Assembly (NCBI RefSeq): GCF_026626665.1
Contig: NZ_JAPNKE010000002.1
Span: 7,913,168 to 7,977,167, forward strand
DNA length: 64,000 nucleotides
DNA from: Nannocystis pusilla
GTDB lineage: Bacteria; Myxococcota_A; Polyangia; Nannocystales; Nannocystaceae
Direction: 5' to 3'
Shown here: piece by piece, positions 8,391-17,519 of the stretch
Position numbering within the stretch: the stretch's first letter is position 1
Layout of the letters: each line of letters begins with the position of its first letter
Translations under genes and position numbers: made by a program
The notes under the pieces: model-generated
What the model was told of the DNA's origin: nothing
Database searches by the model: none
What the model saw: only the letters and a program-made list of their open reading frames with translations

Positions 8391-9335
8391 ATGGCCGCGC
8401 TGTTCCCGTTCACGACCGACGAGGCGAATGCCGTTCTCCGGGCCCTGAAGACCGTGGCGATGGCCGACGCCACCTTCGCGGTCAAGGAGCGGGCCCTGCT
8501 CTCCGCCTCCGCCGAGCTGCTCGGCGTCGACGCCGACCCCGACGCGCTCACCACCATCACCCCCGACGAGCTGGCCGCCGCGCTCGTCGACCCGGAGCGC
8601 CGTCTCATGGCGCTCAAGGCCTCCCTCGTGATGGGCATCGTCGACGGCCAGGTCTCGCCGGAGGAGTGGCGCGTGCTGTCGGCCTTCCGCTCGGCGCTCG
8701 GCGTCGAAGAGGGCGCGATGCAGGTGTTCCACGACCTCGTGCAGCAGCACCGCCAGCGCACCCAGTACGAGCTGCAGCGCCGCCTCGGCTCGCCGCAGGC
8801 CGGCACCCTCTACGCCGCGCAGGGCTGGCAAGGCGTGCTCAACTTCTTCACCGAGGACCTGCTCGCCCTGCCCAAGACCCGCGAGAACAGCGAGCTCGCC
8901 TGGCGCTACCGCCGGATCGGCCTGCTGCCCGAGGGCACGCTCGGGCGCGAGCTGTGGCGGTACTACCGCGAGCGTCAGTTCGCGTTCGCCGGCGAGCAGG
9001 GCGGCGTGCCCGAGGCGCTGGTCCACCACGACATCACCCACATCCTGGCCGGCTACGAGGCCGACCTCCAGGGCGAGCTCGAGACCCTCGCCTTCATCGC
9101 CGGCCTGCGCGGCGAGGACCCGTCGAGCGCGCTGTTCCTGGTGCTGCTGCAGCACGCGGTCGGCGCCCGCGTCGGCGACGACCGCGGCCTCAGCTTCGAT
9201 CCGTCGCGGATCCTCGCGGCCCGCGACCGCGGCCGCGCGACCACCGAGGACTTTTCGCGCCGCCACGACTTCTGGGACGTGATGGACCGCCCGATCAGCG
9301 AGCTCCTGCAGCGCTTCGGAGTCCCGCCGCGGTGA
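8391..9335 (+). CDS. TerB-like plus Coq4-motif protein
   Basis: 314 residues. The first ~120 residues resemble the helical TerB/DjlA fold ('LVMGIVDGQVSPEEWRVLSAF'). The C-terminal half carries the Coq4 signature HDxxH-x11-E (H213, D214, H217, E229) in 'HHDITHILAGYEADLQGE'. The combination of a TerB-like N-terminus with a Coq4-type metal site is unusual. No membrane segment. I chose ATG 8391; a GTG at 8379 is also in frame. Its stop overlaps the GTG of the next small gene (GTGA), so the two are probably translationally coupled. Confidence 0.75.
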   Translation: MAALFPFTTDEANAVLRALKTVAMADATFAVKERALLSASAELLGVDADPDALTTITPDELAAALVDPERRLMALKASLVMGIVDGQVSPEEWRVLSAFRSALGVEEGAMQVFHDLVQQHRQRTQYELQRRLGSPQAGTLYAAQGWQGVLNFFTEDLLALPKTRENSELAWRYRRIGLLPEGTLGRELWRYYRERQFAFAGEQGGVPEALVHHDITHILAGYEADLQGELETLAFIAGLRGEDPSSALFLVLLQHAVGARVGDDRGLSFDPSRILAARDRGRATTEDFSRRHDFWDVMDRPISELLQRFGVPPR

Positions 9336-9550
9336 CGGTCGCGCCGCAGGTGTTCGACCTGTCCGAGGTCGACGCCGACGCGCCCGAGGTCGTGCTCGCG
9401 TGGGTCGAGCGCCTGCGGGCCGCTGCGGCCCGCGGCCCGGTGATCGTCCGCGAGTGCCCGCAGATGCTCGCGCACACCCTTTATAAAAGCGCCCTGCTCG
9501 GCGGCGCGATCGTGCTCGAGTCGGTGCGCGCCGAAGAAGCCTACGGCTGA
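9332..9550 (+). CDS. Small coupled protein, unknown
   Basis: 72 residues from a GTG that overlaps the preceding stop by three bases (GTGA). Acidic N-terminus, then a helix and the segment 'RGPVIVRECPQMLAHTLYK'. No family recognised, but coupling and normal codon use suggest a real gene. Its last 24 coding bases are the apparent founder of the tandem array that follows. Confidence 0.6.
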   Translation: MTVAPQVFDLSEVDADAPEVVLAWVERLRAAAARGPVIVRECPQMLAHTLYKSALLGGAIVLESVRAEEAYG

Positions 9551-9920
9551 GCGCCGCCGGCGACCGAGCCGACCGAGCGCCGCGCTCGAGCGGGCGCGGC
9601 GAAGAAGCCACGACCGAACGTCGCCAACGGCCCGAGCCGACCGAGCGCCGCGCGCTCGCGCCGGCACGCCGAAGAAGCGCCCGGCTGAGCGCGGACAGCG
9701 GCCCGAGCCGACCGAGCGCCGCGCGCTCGCGCCGGCACGCCGAAGAAGCGCCCGGCTGAGCGCGGACAGCGGCCCGAGCCGACCGAGCGCCGCGCGCTCG
9801 AGCCCGTGCACGCCGAAGAATCCCACGCCCCGACAGCGGCCCGAGCCACCGAGCACTGCGGGCCAACCGAGCGCCGCGCGCTCGAGCCGGGCGCGCGCCG
9901 AAGAAGCCACGCCTCAGCGC
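9530..9920. repeat. About 70-bp tandem array derived from the end of the preceding gene
   Basis: Six copies of a unit containing CGCCGAAGAAGC...GGCTGAGCG, centred near 9535, 9602, 9670, 9742, 9813 and 9900. The first copy is the coding 3' end (…EEAYG-stop) of the small gene at 9332. Copies three and four (about 9640-9775) are identical over some 70 bases; the outer ones have diverged. No open frame is maintained through the array. Confidence 0.8.
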
Positions 9921-10057
9921 CGCGCCCGAGACACGCCGCGCTCATCGCCTCGAGCGCGCTCACGACCCCGCAGCTCTGCCGCGAGTTTCACCGCGCCGCG
10001 CGACTCGCCTGTACCTGCGTCGCAGCCGGGGCCGCGAGCGCGCCCGGGTCGCCATGC
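9921..10057. other. Remainder of intergenic region before the M50-like gene
   Basis: Continuation of the roughly 500-base gap between genes. Nothing recognisable apart from the promoter-like hexamer that follows. Confidence 0.4.
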
Positions 10058-10063
10058 TACGCT
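10058..10063 (+). promoter_or_regulatory. Possible -10 box (TACGCT)
   Basis: TACGCT ends 8 bases before the ATG at 10072, the spacing of a leaderless transcript. No -35 box recognised. Confidence 0.3.
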
Positions 10064-10071
10064 GGGATGCG

Positions 10072-10839
10072 ATGTCCTCCGCAGCGCGCGCCTTCGCCAG
10101 GGCTCACGACCACGCCCTCGTCACCCGGCGGGCCCGCGGCGCGCTCGTCGCCAGCGCCGCGATCACCCTCCTGCTCTACCTCGTCCCGTTCGGCGGCCTG
10201 CTCATCTACCCGCTGCTGCTGCTGTCGACGCTCGCCCACGAGCTCGGCCACGGCCTGGCGGCCCTGGCCACGGGCGGCTCGTTCCACGCGTTCTACCTGT
10301 GGCCTGACGGTTCGGGCATGGCCGTTCATACAGGTCCCGAAGGACATGCCCTTCAGGCCATCGTCGCCGCCGGCGGGCTGATCGGTCCGGCGGTGGTCGC
10401 GGGCGCCTGCTTCGCCCTCGCCCGCCGCCCGTGGGTCGCCCGCGTCGTGCTCGGCCTGGTCGGCCTCGGCTTCCTCGCGGCCGTCGCGCTCGTCGTCGAG
10501 AACCCGTTCGGCTTCTGGTACATCGGCGGCGTCGGCGTGCTGCTGCTGGCGCTCGCCGCCCGCGCCCGCGCCCAGGTGGCCCAGACCGCGCTGGTCTTCC
10601 TGGCCGTCCAGCTGGCCCTCAGCGTGTTCTCCCGCGCCGACTACCTGTTCACCGCCAGCGCCCAGACCTCCGCCGGCGTCATGCCGTCCGACTCGGCCCA
10701 CATCGCCGCCGCCCTCGGCGGCTCCTACATGCTGTGGGGCGCCGTCTGCGGCCTGTTCTCGGTGCTGGTGCTGGTCCTCGGCCTGTGGCTGTTCACCCGC
10801 GGCGACAGCCGCATCCGCCTGGCCAACCTCCGCCGGTGA
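10072..10839 (+). CDS. M50B-like membrane metalloprotease
   Basis: 255 residues with six or seven predicted membrane segments. A zinc motif HELGH lies within the second helix ('LLSTLAHELGHGLAAL'), as in the peptidase M50B-like family. The usual distal Asp-containing motif is not obvious, so activity is uncertain. The start at 10072 begins 'MSSAARAF'; an in-frame ATG at 10054 would add six residues. The gene ends in GTGA, overlapping the GTG of the kinase-like gene. Confidence 0.8.
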   Translation: MSSAARAFARAHDHALVTRRARGALVASAAITLLLYLVPFGGLLIYPLLLLSTLAHELGHGLAALATGGSFHAFYLWPDGSGMAVHTGPEGHALQAIVAAGGLIGPAVVAGACFALARRPWVARVVLGLVGLGFLAAVALVVENPFGFWYIGGVGVLLLALAARARAQVAQTALVFLAVQLALSVFSRADYLFTASAQTSAGVMPSDSAHIAAALGGSYMLWGAVCGLFSVLVLVLGLWLFTRGDSRIRLANLRR

Positions 10840-12059
10840 CCCGCGTGCCCCCGAGCTGCGCGCGCTCGCCTCGCAGCTTCTTCTTTAAGAAAGAGAAAGA
10901 TGTCCCCGAGAGCCTGCTCTCCTGGACATGTCTCAAAAGTCATCCCCACAGCGCGCAGATCTGGCACGTCGCCGCGCCCGCCGGCGCGCTCGTCCTCAAG
11001 CGGCACCGCCACCCGCGCCCGTTCCAGCAAGAGCTCCGCGCCTATCGCGAGTGGCTGCCGGCGCTCACTGGCCCCTCCTCGGCGAACCTGCTCGCGCTCG
11101 GCGTCAACCTGTCTCTCGGGACATCCAGCTGCGCTGCGGGGCCACCTCCCGAGACAACTCCCTCCGCGCGCGACCAACCGCCCGAAACGCTCAGCTCCAC
11201 GGCAGCGCTCCCTCCCGGGACATCCAGCCTCACGAGAGAGCTGTCTCCCGGGACATCCAGCCTCACGGGAGAACTGTCTCCCGGGACATCCAGCCTCACG
11301 GGAGCGCCGTCTCTCGGCCCGTCCAGCCTCACGAACGAGCTGTCTCTCGGGACATCCAGCTCCGCCCGCGCGCTGCCTCCCCAGCCCCGCAGCTCCGCGC
11401 CGGTCGGCCAGCTTCGTGTCCACGTCCCGGCGCTGCTCGCCTGCGACCTCGCCCACCACACCCTCGCGCTGACCGTCGCCCCCGGTGAGCGCCTGTCTCT
11501 CGGGACACACGACCCCGCGCTCGCTCCGGTCGCCCACGCCGCCGCGGGCCGGCTCCTCCGCGCCCTCCACGACATCCCGGTCGCCGACGACGACCCCCTG
11601 CCCCTCGTCGACGCCGTCGCCGCGCGCCAGAGCGAGTGGCACGCCCGCGCCCGCGACCTGCTGACCCCCGCCGAGCGCGACGCACTGCAGCGCCTGGCCG
11701 CCCGCCGCGACGCCTTCGCCGGCGTCCGCCGGGTGCCGTGCCACCGCGACTTCACCCCCGACAACTGGCTGCTGGACGCCGACAGACTGTGCGTCCTCGA
11801 CTTCGAGCACGCCCGCCTCGACGCCCCCGAGGCCGACCTCGTCAAGCTGCGCACCGATGTCTGGCCGGACCGCCCCGACCTCGCCGAGGCCTTCCTCGCC
11901 GGATACGGCCCGCTCACGGCCGATGCGGCCGCCCGCCTCGACGTCCTGCTGGCCCTCCACGCCGCGGCCACCCTGGCCTGGGCCGAGCGCCACGACGACC
12001 CGGCCTTTCGCGCCCTCGGCCGCCGCGCCCTCGCCGTCGCTCTCGAGCGCGCTCCCTAG
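10836..12059 (+). CDS. APH-fold phosphotransferase with coding minisatellite insertion
   Basis: 407 residues from a GTG that overlaps the upstream stop. The C-terminal lobe has the aminoglycoside-phosphotransferase/choline-kinase catalytic loop CHRDFTPDNW (about 301-310) and the metal-binding DFEHA (about 322-326). The N-lobe, starting around 'WHVAAPAGALVLKRHR', is interrupted between 'LLALGVN' and 'VGQLRVHVPALL' by eight 11-residue repeats of type LSPGTSSLTGE. The substrate is unknown; neighbours do not suggest antibiotic resistance. The first 20 codons are atypical, so the start could be later. Confidence 0.75.
   Translation: MTRVPPSCARSPRSFFFKKEKDVPESLLSWTCLKSHPHSAQIWHVAAPAGALVLKRHRHPRPFQQELRAYREWLPALTGPSSANLLALGVNLSLGTSSCAAGPPPETTPSARDQPPETLSSTAALPPGTSSLTRELSPGTSSLTGELSPGTSSLTGAPSLGPSSLTNELSLGTSSSARALPPQPRSSAPVGQLRVHVPALLACDLAHHTLALTVAPGERLSLGTHDPALAPVAHAAAGRLLRALHDIPVADDDPLPLVDAVAARQSEWHARARDLLTPAERDALQRLAARRDAFAGVRRVPCHRDFTPDNWLLDADRLCVLDFEHARLDAPEADLVKLRTDVWPDRPDLAEAFLAGYGPLTADAAARLDVLLALHAAATLAWAERHDDPAFRALGRRALAVALERAP
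11110..11373 (+). repeat. 33-bp coding tandem array built on the TGTC-N6-GACA dyad
   Basis: Eight in-register 33-bp units. Strict dyads sit at 11110-11123, 11242-11255, 11275-11288 and 11341-11354, and degenerate copies at 11143, 11176, 11209 and 11308 keep the exact 33-base register. Each unit encodes 11 residues (L-S-x-G-T-S-S-L-T-x-E), so the kinase frame stays open. A further dyad at 11494-11507 lies outside the register. Confidence 0.9.
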
Positions 12060-12440
12060 GCCGATCCGCCGCACACTCGCCGGCACGAAGAGCGCCACGC
12101 CGCTGTCCAGCGAGCTCGTCTCACCGACGCCTGGCCGGGCAGCCGCTGGCAACAGAGCGCCACGGCGCTGTCCGGCGAGCTCGTCGCACCGACGCCTGGC
12201 CGGGTAGCCGCTGGCAACAGAGCGCCGCAGCGCTGTCCGGCGAGCTCGTCTCGCCGACCCTGGCCGGGCAAACTCGGCAGCGCGCCGCCTGGGCCGTCGT
12301 AGAGGAGCTCGAAGGACGGACCCGCGCCGCCCGGGTCGGCCCCGACAGCGATCTCATCGCGTAATGGCAATGTCCGCCAGGACATGCTCCTCAAAGCATG
12401 TCCCAATGGACATGACCTTAGAGCATGCCCGAAAGGACAG
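12060..12440. repeat. About 65-bp tandem repeats and a dyad cluster
   Basis: No gene. From about 12090 to 12280 there are three copies of a unit with GCGCTGTCCGGCGAGCTCGT...CCTGGCCGGG and CGCTGGCAACAGAGCGCC; the last is shortened. At 12371-12384 and 12399-12412 there are two strict TGTC-N6-GACA dyads 28 bases apart, with a degenerate third near 12427. The cluster lies between convergent genes and may serve as their transcription end. Confidence 0.8.
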
Positions 12441-13298
12441 TCAGTTCAGCGCCGCCAGCTTGTCCGGGTTAACCATGATCTGCACCGAGTGGATCTTCTC
12501 GTCGTCGACCTCGATCGACACCGCCGCCACGGCCACCCCGTGGTCCCACAGCACCGCGGCCGGCCAGCCGTTGATCTCGACCAGCGAGAGCGTGCCGTGA
12601 GCGCCGCCCTTCTTGGCCGTCCCGACCAGCAGGCGGGCCACGCGGTCGGGCCCGAGCACCGGGTTGCGAGCGGCCCGCGCTCGTCCGCCGCCGTCGGACC
12701 AGGCGACCACGTCGTCCGCCAGCAGCTGCTGCAGCCCGTCGAGGTCGCCCTGGGCGACCGCCCCGAGGAAGGCCCCCAGCAGCTGCTCGTGCTGCTCGCG
12801 CGAGCGGGCGAACCGCGGCCGCTTCGAGCGCACGTGCTCGCGCGCGCGGTGGGCCAGCTGCCGGCACGCCGCCTCCTCGCGGCCGACGATCGCGGCGATC
12901 TCGGAGAAGTCGTAATCAAACACCTCGCGCAGGACGAACACCGCCCGCTCGAGCGGGCTCAGGGCCTCGAGCAGCACGAGGAAGGCGAGCGAGATCGACT
13001 CCAGATCCGGCGCCGACCCGGTCCGCTCGGTGGGCAACGGCTCGGGCAACCACGTGCCGACGTAGGCCTCGCGCCGCGAGCGGGCCGACTTGAGCTGATC
13101 GAGGCAGAGCCGCGAGACGACCGTCGTCAGCCACCCACCCGGCGCCTCGATGGCCGCGTGGTCGGCCGCCTGCCAGCGCACGTGCGCCTCCTGCAGGATG
13201 TCCTCGGCCTCGGCCGCGCTGCCGAGCATGCGATACGCCAGCCCGAACAGCCGCGAGCGATGGGCCCCGAACAGCGTCGCCGCCTCGTCCGGGCTCAC
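12441..13298 (-). CDS. ECF41-type sigma factor with SnoaL-like C-terminal domain
   Basis: 285 residues. Sigma-70 regions 2 and 4 occupy 1-165, followed by an NTF2/SnoaL-like domain. Three ECF41 hallmarks are present: WLPEPL at 83-88, DGGGR at 202-206 and NPDKL at 277-281. In this group the C-terminal domain, rather than an anti-sigma factor, controls activity. It starts at GTG 13298, overlapping the stop of the flavoprotein gene (GTGA), so the two genes are coupled. ECF41 sigma factors normally control a carboxymuconolactone decarboxylase, oxidoreductase or epimerase gene next to them; here the flavoprotein fits that role. Confidence 0.9.
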   Translation of the reverse strand: MSPDEAATLFGAHRSRLFGLAYRMLGSAAEAEDILQEAHVRWQAADHAAIEAPGGWLTTVVSRLCLDQLKSARSRREAYVGTWLPEPLPTERTGSAPDLESISLAFLVLLEALSPLERAVFVLREVFDYDFSEIAAIVGREEAACRQLAHRAREHVRSKRPRFARSREQHEQLLGAFLGAVAQGDLDGLQQLLADDVVAWSDGGGRARAARNPVLGPDRVARLLVGTAKKGGAHGTLSLVEINGWPAAVLWDHGVAVAAVSIEVDDEKIHSVQIMVNPDKLAALN

Positions 13299-14451
13299 GG
13301 CGCCGCCTCCACCGCCACCAGCGGCCGCACCGGCCCGCGCCGCCAGCGATACGCCAGCAGCCGCCGCTGCTCGGCCTTCAGCGCCAGCATCGTGTAGCGG
13401 CACACCTGCTCCTTGATCCACGCCGCCACGCGCCCTTCACGATCCGCTCGCGCGGCCCGGCCCCGTCCATGAACTGCACGATGCCATCCCGCCGGCCCAG
13501 GCTCACGCAGTAGCCCGGGTCGGCGTAGCGGAACTCGTGCACCGTGCCGCCGGTCAGCTCGGCCACCGCAGTGTCGGCCGCGTGCGCCGCCATCGGCATC
13601 GCGGTCTTGCAGCCGGCCCCGAGCCAGCCGCCGCCCGCCGCCGCGCAGGCCGCCGCGTCGCCGGCCACCAGCAGGTCCGGCCGGGCGTGGAGGTAGGCGT
13701 CGACGATCACCCGCCCGTCGGCTGCCATCGGCAAGCCGAGCCCGGCGAGCAGCGGCACCGCCCGGAAGCCGGCCGCCCAGGCGCACAGGTCGAAGCCGAT
13801 CGGCCCGGCCGCGCTGTCGAGGTGGTCGGCCGCCACCGCCGTCACCCGGACCCCCTCCCGCACCGCCACGCCGAGGCGCCCCAGCACCGCCCGCGCGTGT
13901 TCGCGCGCCTTGCGGCTGAGCCCCGGCACGATCTCGCTCGCCGCCACCAGCTTGACCCGCAGGCCGGGCAGCGCCTCCGCCAATTCGGTGGCGATCTCGA
14001 CGCCCGTGAGCCCCCCGCCGCACACGGCAAGCCGGCCGCCGCGCGCGGCAACGCGCCGCGCCTCGCTGAACAGCCGGCTCATGCGGTCGCCGTCGATGGC
14101 GTAGGCGTGCTCGCGCGCGCCGGGCACGAGGTCGAGGTCGACCGAGCCGCCGGTGCACACGATGGCGCGGTCGAATTCGAGCACGCCCGCGTCCGTGACG
14201 AGCCGCCCGGGCGCGACTTCGAGCGCGCGCGCGTGGACGAAGCGGACCTCCGTGCCGGCGATCAGCGCAGCGATGGGGTGCGCGACGCTGCGGCCGGTCG
14301 CCGCCTGCTCGTGGAGGCGGACGCGCTCGACGAGTTGGTCGCTGGCGCCGACGAGGGTGACGGCGACGCGACCGCGGGCGATCCGCGCGGCGCGCAGGGC
14401 CGCGAGCAGGCCGGCGTAGCCGGTACCGATGACGACGAGATGCGGGGTCAT
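13295..14451 (-). CDS. NAD(P)/FAD-dependent oxidoreductase, ECF41 partner (frameshift near 13432)
   Basis: About 385 residues after one lost G in the AAGGGC run near 13432, which joins '..ERIVKG' to 'RVAAWIKEQV..'. N-terminal FAD fold VVIGTGYAGLLAA, a central NAD(P) fold (LAVCGGGLTGVEIATELAE) and a late LLVAGDAAA motif, as in type II NADH dehydrogenase-like proteins. The ATG at 14451 begins the FAD fold. The stop overlaps the sigma-factor start. It is the probable target and co-transcribed partner of the ECF41 factor. The physiological electron acceptor is unknown. Confidence 0.85.
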
Positions 14452-14560
14452 GCGAGTTCTCCTGGTTCGCCGGCATGACGAGGCAGCCCCCGCGCCGCGT
14501 GACACGATTTTTTTCGCGCACCACGACCTCCTCTCCGACGCTCCGTGCGATCGTCCCGCC

Positions 14561-15085
14561 GTGTCCGCGATCCTCCGCCTCGGCGACCCGCGGTTGCGTG
14601 CGGTCGCTCGACCCGTTGACCTCGCCGCGCCCGAGCTCCCGCTCGCGGTCGAGCGGCTGCACCGCGCCCTCGCCGAGTTCCGCGCCGAGCACGGCTTCGG
14701 CCGCGCGATCGCGGCGCCGCAGCTCGGCATCGATCTGCGCCTCGTCGCCATGAACCTCGGCGACGGTCCACGGACTTTATTAAATCCCGAGATCGTGTGG
14801 CACGGCGACGAGACCTTCACCCTCTGGGACGACTGCCTGTGCTTTCCCGACTTGCTCGTGCGCGTGAGGCGGTGGACCTCGATCTCGGTCCGGTACCAGG
14901 ACGAACACGGCCGACTTCACCTGCGTGAGCGCTTGCCCGCCGCCGAGTCCGAGCTCTTGCAGCACGAGCTCGACCACCTCGACGGCATCCTCGCGGTCGA
15001 TCGCGCCGACGGCCCCGACGCGATCGTCACGCGCGCCGACCACGACCGCGAGCCCGAGCGCTACGCGGCCATGGTCGATCGCTGA
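14561..15085 (+). CDS. def: Peptide deformylase
   Basis: 174 residues from GTG 14561. It removes the N-formyl group from nascent proteins. Three family motifs are present in diverged form: GRAIAAPQLG (for GxGLAAPQ), DDCLCFPD (for EGCLS) and the metal site LLQHELDHLDG. The diverged second motif suggests a secondary or atypical deformylase. It diverges from the flavoprotein gene and converges with the DUF1592 gene, with nine bases between the stops. Confidence 0.85.
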   Translation: MSAILRLGDPRLRAVARPVDLAAPELPLAVERLHRALAEFRAEHGFGRAIAAPQLGIDLRLVAMNLGDGPRTLLNPEIVWHGDETFTLWDDCLCFPDLLVRVRRWTSISVRYQDEHGRLHLRERLPAAESELLQHELDHLDGILAVDRADGPDAIVTRADHDREPERYAAMVDR

Positions 15086-15094
15086 CCTGCGACC

Positions 15095-17505
15095 TCAGTA
15101 GAGGATGCAGAAGCCGAAGCTCGTGGTCCCCTGGGCCGCGACCTCCGCGTTGTAGGGCTCGCCGGTCCACACGAAGTGCATCGCGTCCTGCGTGTACTTG
15201 GCGTTCCACGCGTTTTGAATCGTGCCCTGCATCGCGATCACCACCTGCCACACGATCGGCGCACCCGTCGTGTTGCTGACCGTGACCGAGTTGCACTCGC
15301 CCTGCTCCCACTTCGAGTCCTGGGTGATCTGCACGTCGATGCCCGGCGACGTCATCGGCCCCGGCTGCGGCTCGCCGGTGGTGCTGCCGCCGCTCGTGGT
15401 CGTCTCGTCGCCCGTCGTCGTCTCGCCGCCCGTCGTCGGGTCCTCGCCCGTCGTCGGGTCGCCGCCCGGGCTCGGCGCGCCGCCGCGCTCGCGGAAGAAC
15501 CGCGTGCCGACCAGCGCCAGCACCAGGCTGTCGAGCCGGCCCTCGGCCTCGACGAACGCCGCGGTCAGATCGTCCTGCACGCACTTCAGCTCGCTGCCCG
15601 CCGCCGAGCCGACCGCGTAGCGGGCCCACTGCAGCGTGTAGCAGGCCTCGACATCCGGGCTCCCCGCCAGCAGTTGCGCCAGCTCGTCGGCCCCGTCGAA
15701 CGGCCCGTTCGTGTTGTCGGTCAGCAGGACCTCGCCCGTCGCGTCGATCGCGTGGATCCCGTCCATCGAGCGCGTGCGGCCGATCGCGTCGTAGTGTTCG
15801 AAGCCGAAGCCGATCGGGTCGATGCGCGCGTGACAGCCCGCGCAGGTCGCATCGGCCGAGTGCTGGGTGTAGCGCTCGCGCGTGCTCAGGCCCGGGTCGA
15901 CCGGCGGCGGCGACGTGTCGAGCGCCGGCGGCGGCGGCGGCATGTCCTGGCACAGCAGCCGCTCGCGCACCAGCTTGCCGCGGTGGATCGGCGACGACGA
16001 CGTCGGCAGCGCGTGCGTCGTCATCACCGCCCCGTGCGTCAGGAGGCCCGCCGACGAGGCGGCGTCGGCCCGCTTGAAGCCCGCCGGATCGGGCTCGCCC
16101 GCGCCGGCCTCGACCCCGTAGTAGCTCGCCAGCTCGTCGGTCATGAACGAGTAGTTCGCGGTCAGCAGCTCCGCCAGAGAGCCGCCGCCGCGGTACACGT
16201 CGCCGACGAACCGGTGCGTCTCGCCGAGCATGGCCTCGCGGATCTGCGGCGTCAGCTCGGGGTACAGCATCGCGTCGCGCGGCACCGTGCGCAGGCGATC
16301 GATGTGCAGCCACTCGTCGACGAAGCGGTGCAGCGTCGCGTCGGCGTCGGCGCCGGCGAGCAGGCGGGTGGCCTGCATCCGCAGCACGTCCGGATCTTTC
16401 AACGTCCCGTCGTCGGCCGCGGCCATCAGTTCGGCGTCGGGCGGGCCGCCGACGATCAGATACGACAGCTCGCTGGCGAGCTCGTACGGCGTGAGCTCGT
16501 AGATGCCCTCGCCCGCGTGTTCGCCGAGCTCGGTGCGGTAGAGGAACCCCGGCGACTGCAGCATCGCCGCGATGGTCCAGCGGATCCCGCCGTCGAATTT
16601 CTCGATCGCCGCGGCCTCCTTCCACAGCGTCTCGTAGCGCGCCTGCTCGTCGGCGGTGAGCGGCCGGCGGTACACCTGCTTGCCGAAGCGGGCGATGAAG
16701 TCGTGCGCGCAGGTCTCCTCGCCGTCGGCCACCGGGTCGCAGCCGAGCCGCGTGGGCAGATCGGCGACGATCAGGTCCGCGATCTTCTCGGCCGCGTCGC
16801 GGTACTGATCGGCGAGCAGCCCCGAGACCACCAGCGCCCCCGCGTTGTTCGTATAACCCTGCACCACCGTGTCGGCCGCGAAGCCGAGCCCGAGCTCGGT
16901 CGGCGCGCCGAGCACCGCCCTCAGGGTGCGGTTGTACTCGACGTGGCTGAGCCGTCGCACGCGCCTGACCCCGGCCCCGCCCTCGTCGCAGCCGGCCGCG
17001 CCTTCACCGTCGGGCCCCGTGCACGAGAACGTCCCCTGGCTGCGCGCCACGAACTGGGCCAGCGCGTCGTAGGCCTCGGTGTCGGGCGTCACGACCATCC
17101 CGCCCTTGTGCATGTCGGGGTGCTGGTTGGTCGGCTTGAGCAGCAAGATCGACGTCCCGCCGTCGTCGTCGAGCGCGACCTCCTTCGCCGCGGCGAAGTT
17201 GGCCTCGAGCCAGCCCTCCTCGCCCTCGGCCAGCAGCACCATCCGCGTGTCCTTGGCCAGGCCCTCGGGGTTGTGACAGGTGATGCAGGTCTTGCTGAGG
17301 ATCGGCGTCCACACGCTGGTCTCGAAGAACTGCGCGTCGCTCGGGCAATCGCCGCCGCCGTCGGTCGGGTCGCCGTTGCTCGTGCCCATGCTCGTGCCGG
17401 TGGCCGCCGTGTCGCCGTCGGAGTCGGTGCCCGCCCCCCGCCGCCGCTCTGGCAGGCCGCGAGGCTCAGGAAGATCGCGAGGTTGCTGACGTGAATCGTG
17501 CGCAT
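15095..17505 (-). CDS. DUF1587/1592/1588/1585 secreted lipoprotein with CBM2-like tail (frameshift near 17437)
   Basis: About 803 residues. Lipoprotein signal 'NLAIFLSLAAC' followed by a Gly/Asp linker in which a lost base in a G-run near 17437 breaks the frame. A c-type haem motif CITCH (about 72-76) and then the DUF1587 ('LSHVEYNRTLRAVLG'), DUF1592, DUF1588 (with TCAGCH near 552) and DUF1585 blocks follow in order. A Thr/Gly-rich linker leads to a ~90-residue C-terminal domain with spaced Trp residues and a GTTSFGFC end, resembling a family 2 carbohydrate-binding module. These proteins are common in planctomycetes and myxobacteria; the substrate is unknown. Probably co-transcribed with the DUF1552 gene 14 bases upstream. 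Confidence 0.85.
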
Positions 17506-17519
17506 CGTCCTCGTCCTCC

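Noticed and set aside
9530..9920. CRISPR array
   Set aside because: Units are head-to-tail repeats without unique spacers and no cas genes are present. The same holds for the arrays at 12.1, 56.5 and 58.5 kb.
10836..12059. Aminoglycoside resistance gene
   Set aside because: The fold is APH-like, but such kinases have many substrates; the diverged motifs and the large repeat insert give no support for antibiotic resistance.
7838..12440. Treating the dyads simply as Rho-independent terminators
   Set aside because: Most lack a following T-run and many lie inside coding sequence in frame, so termination cannot be their general role.
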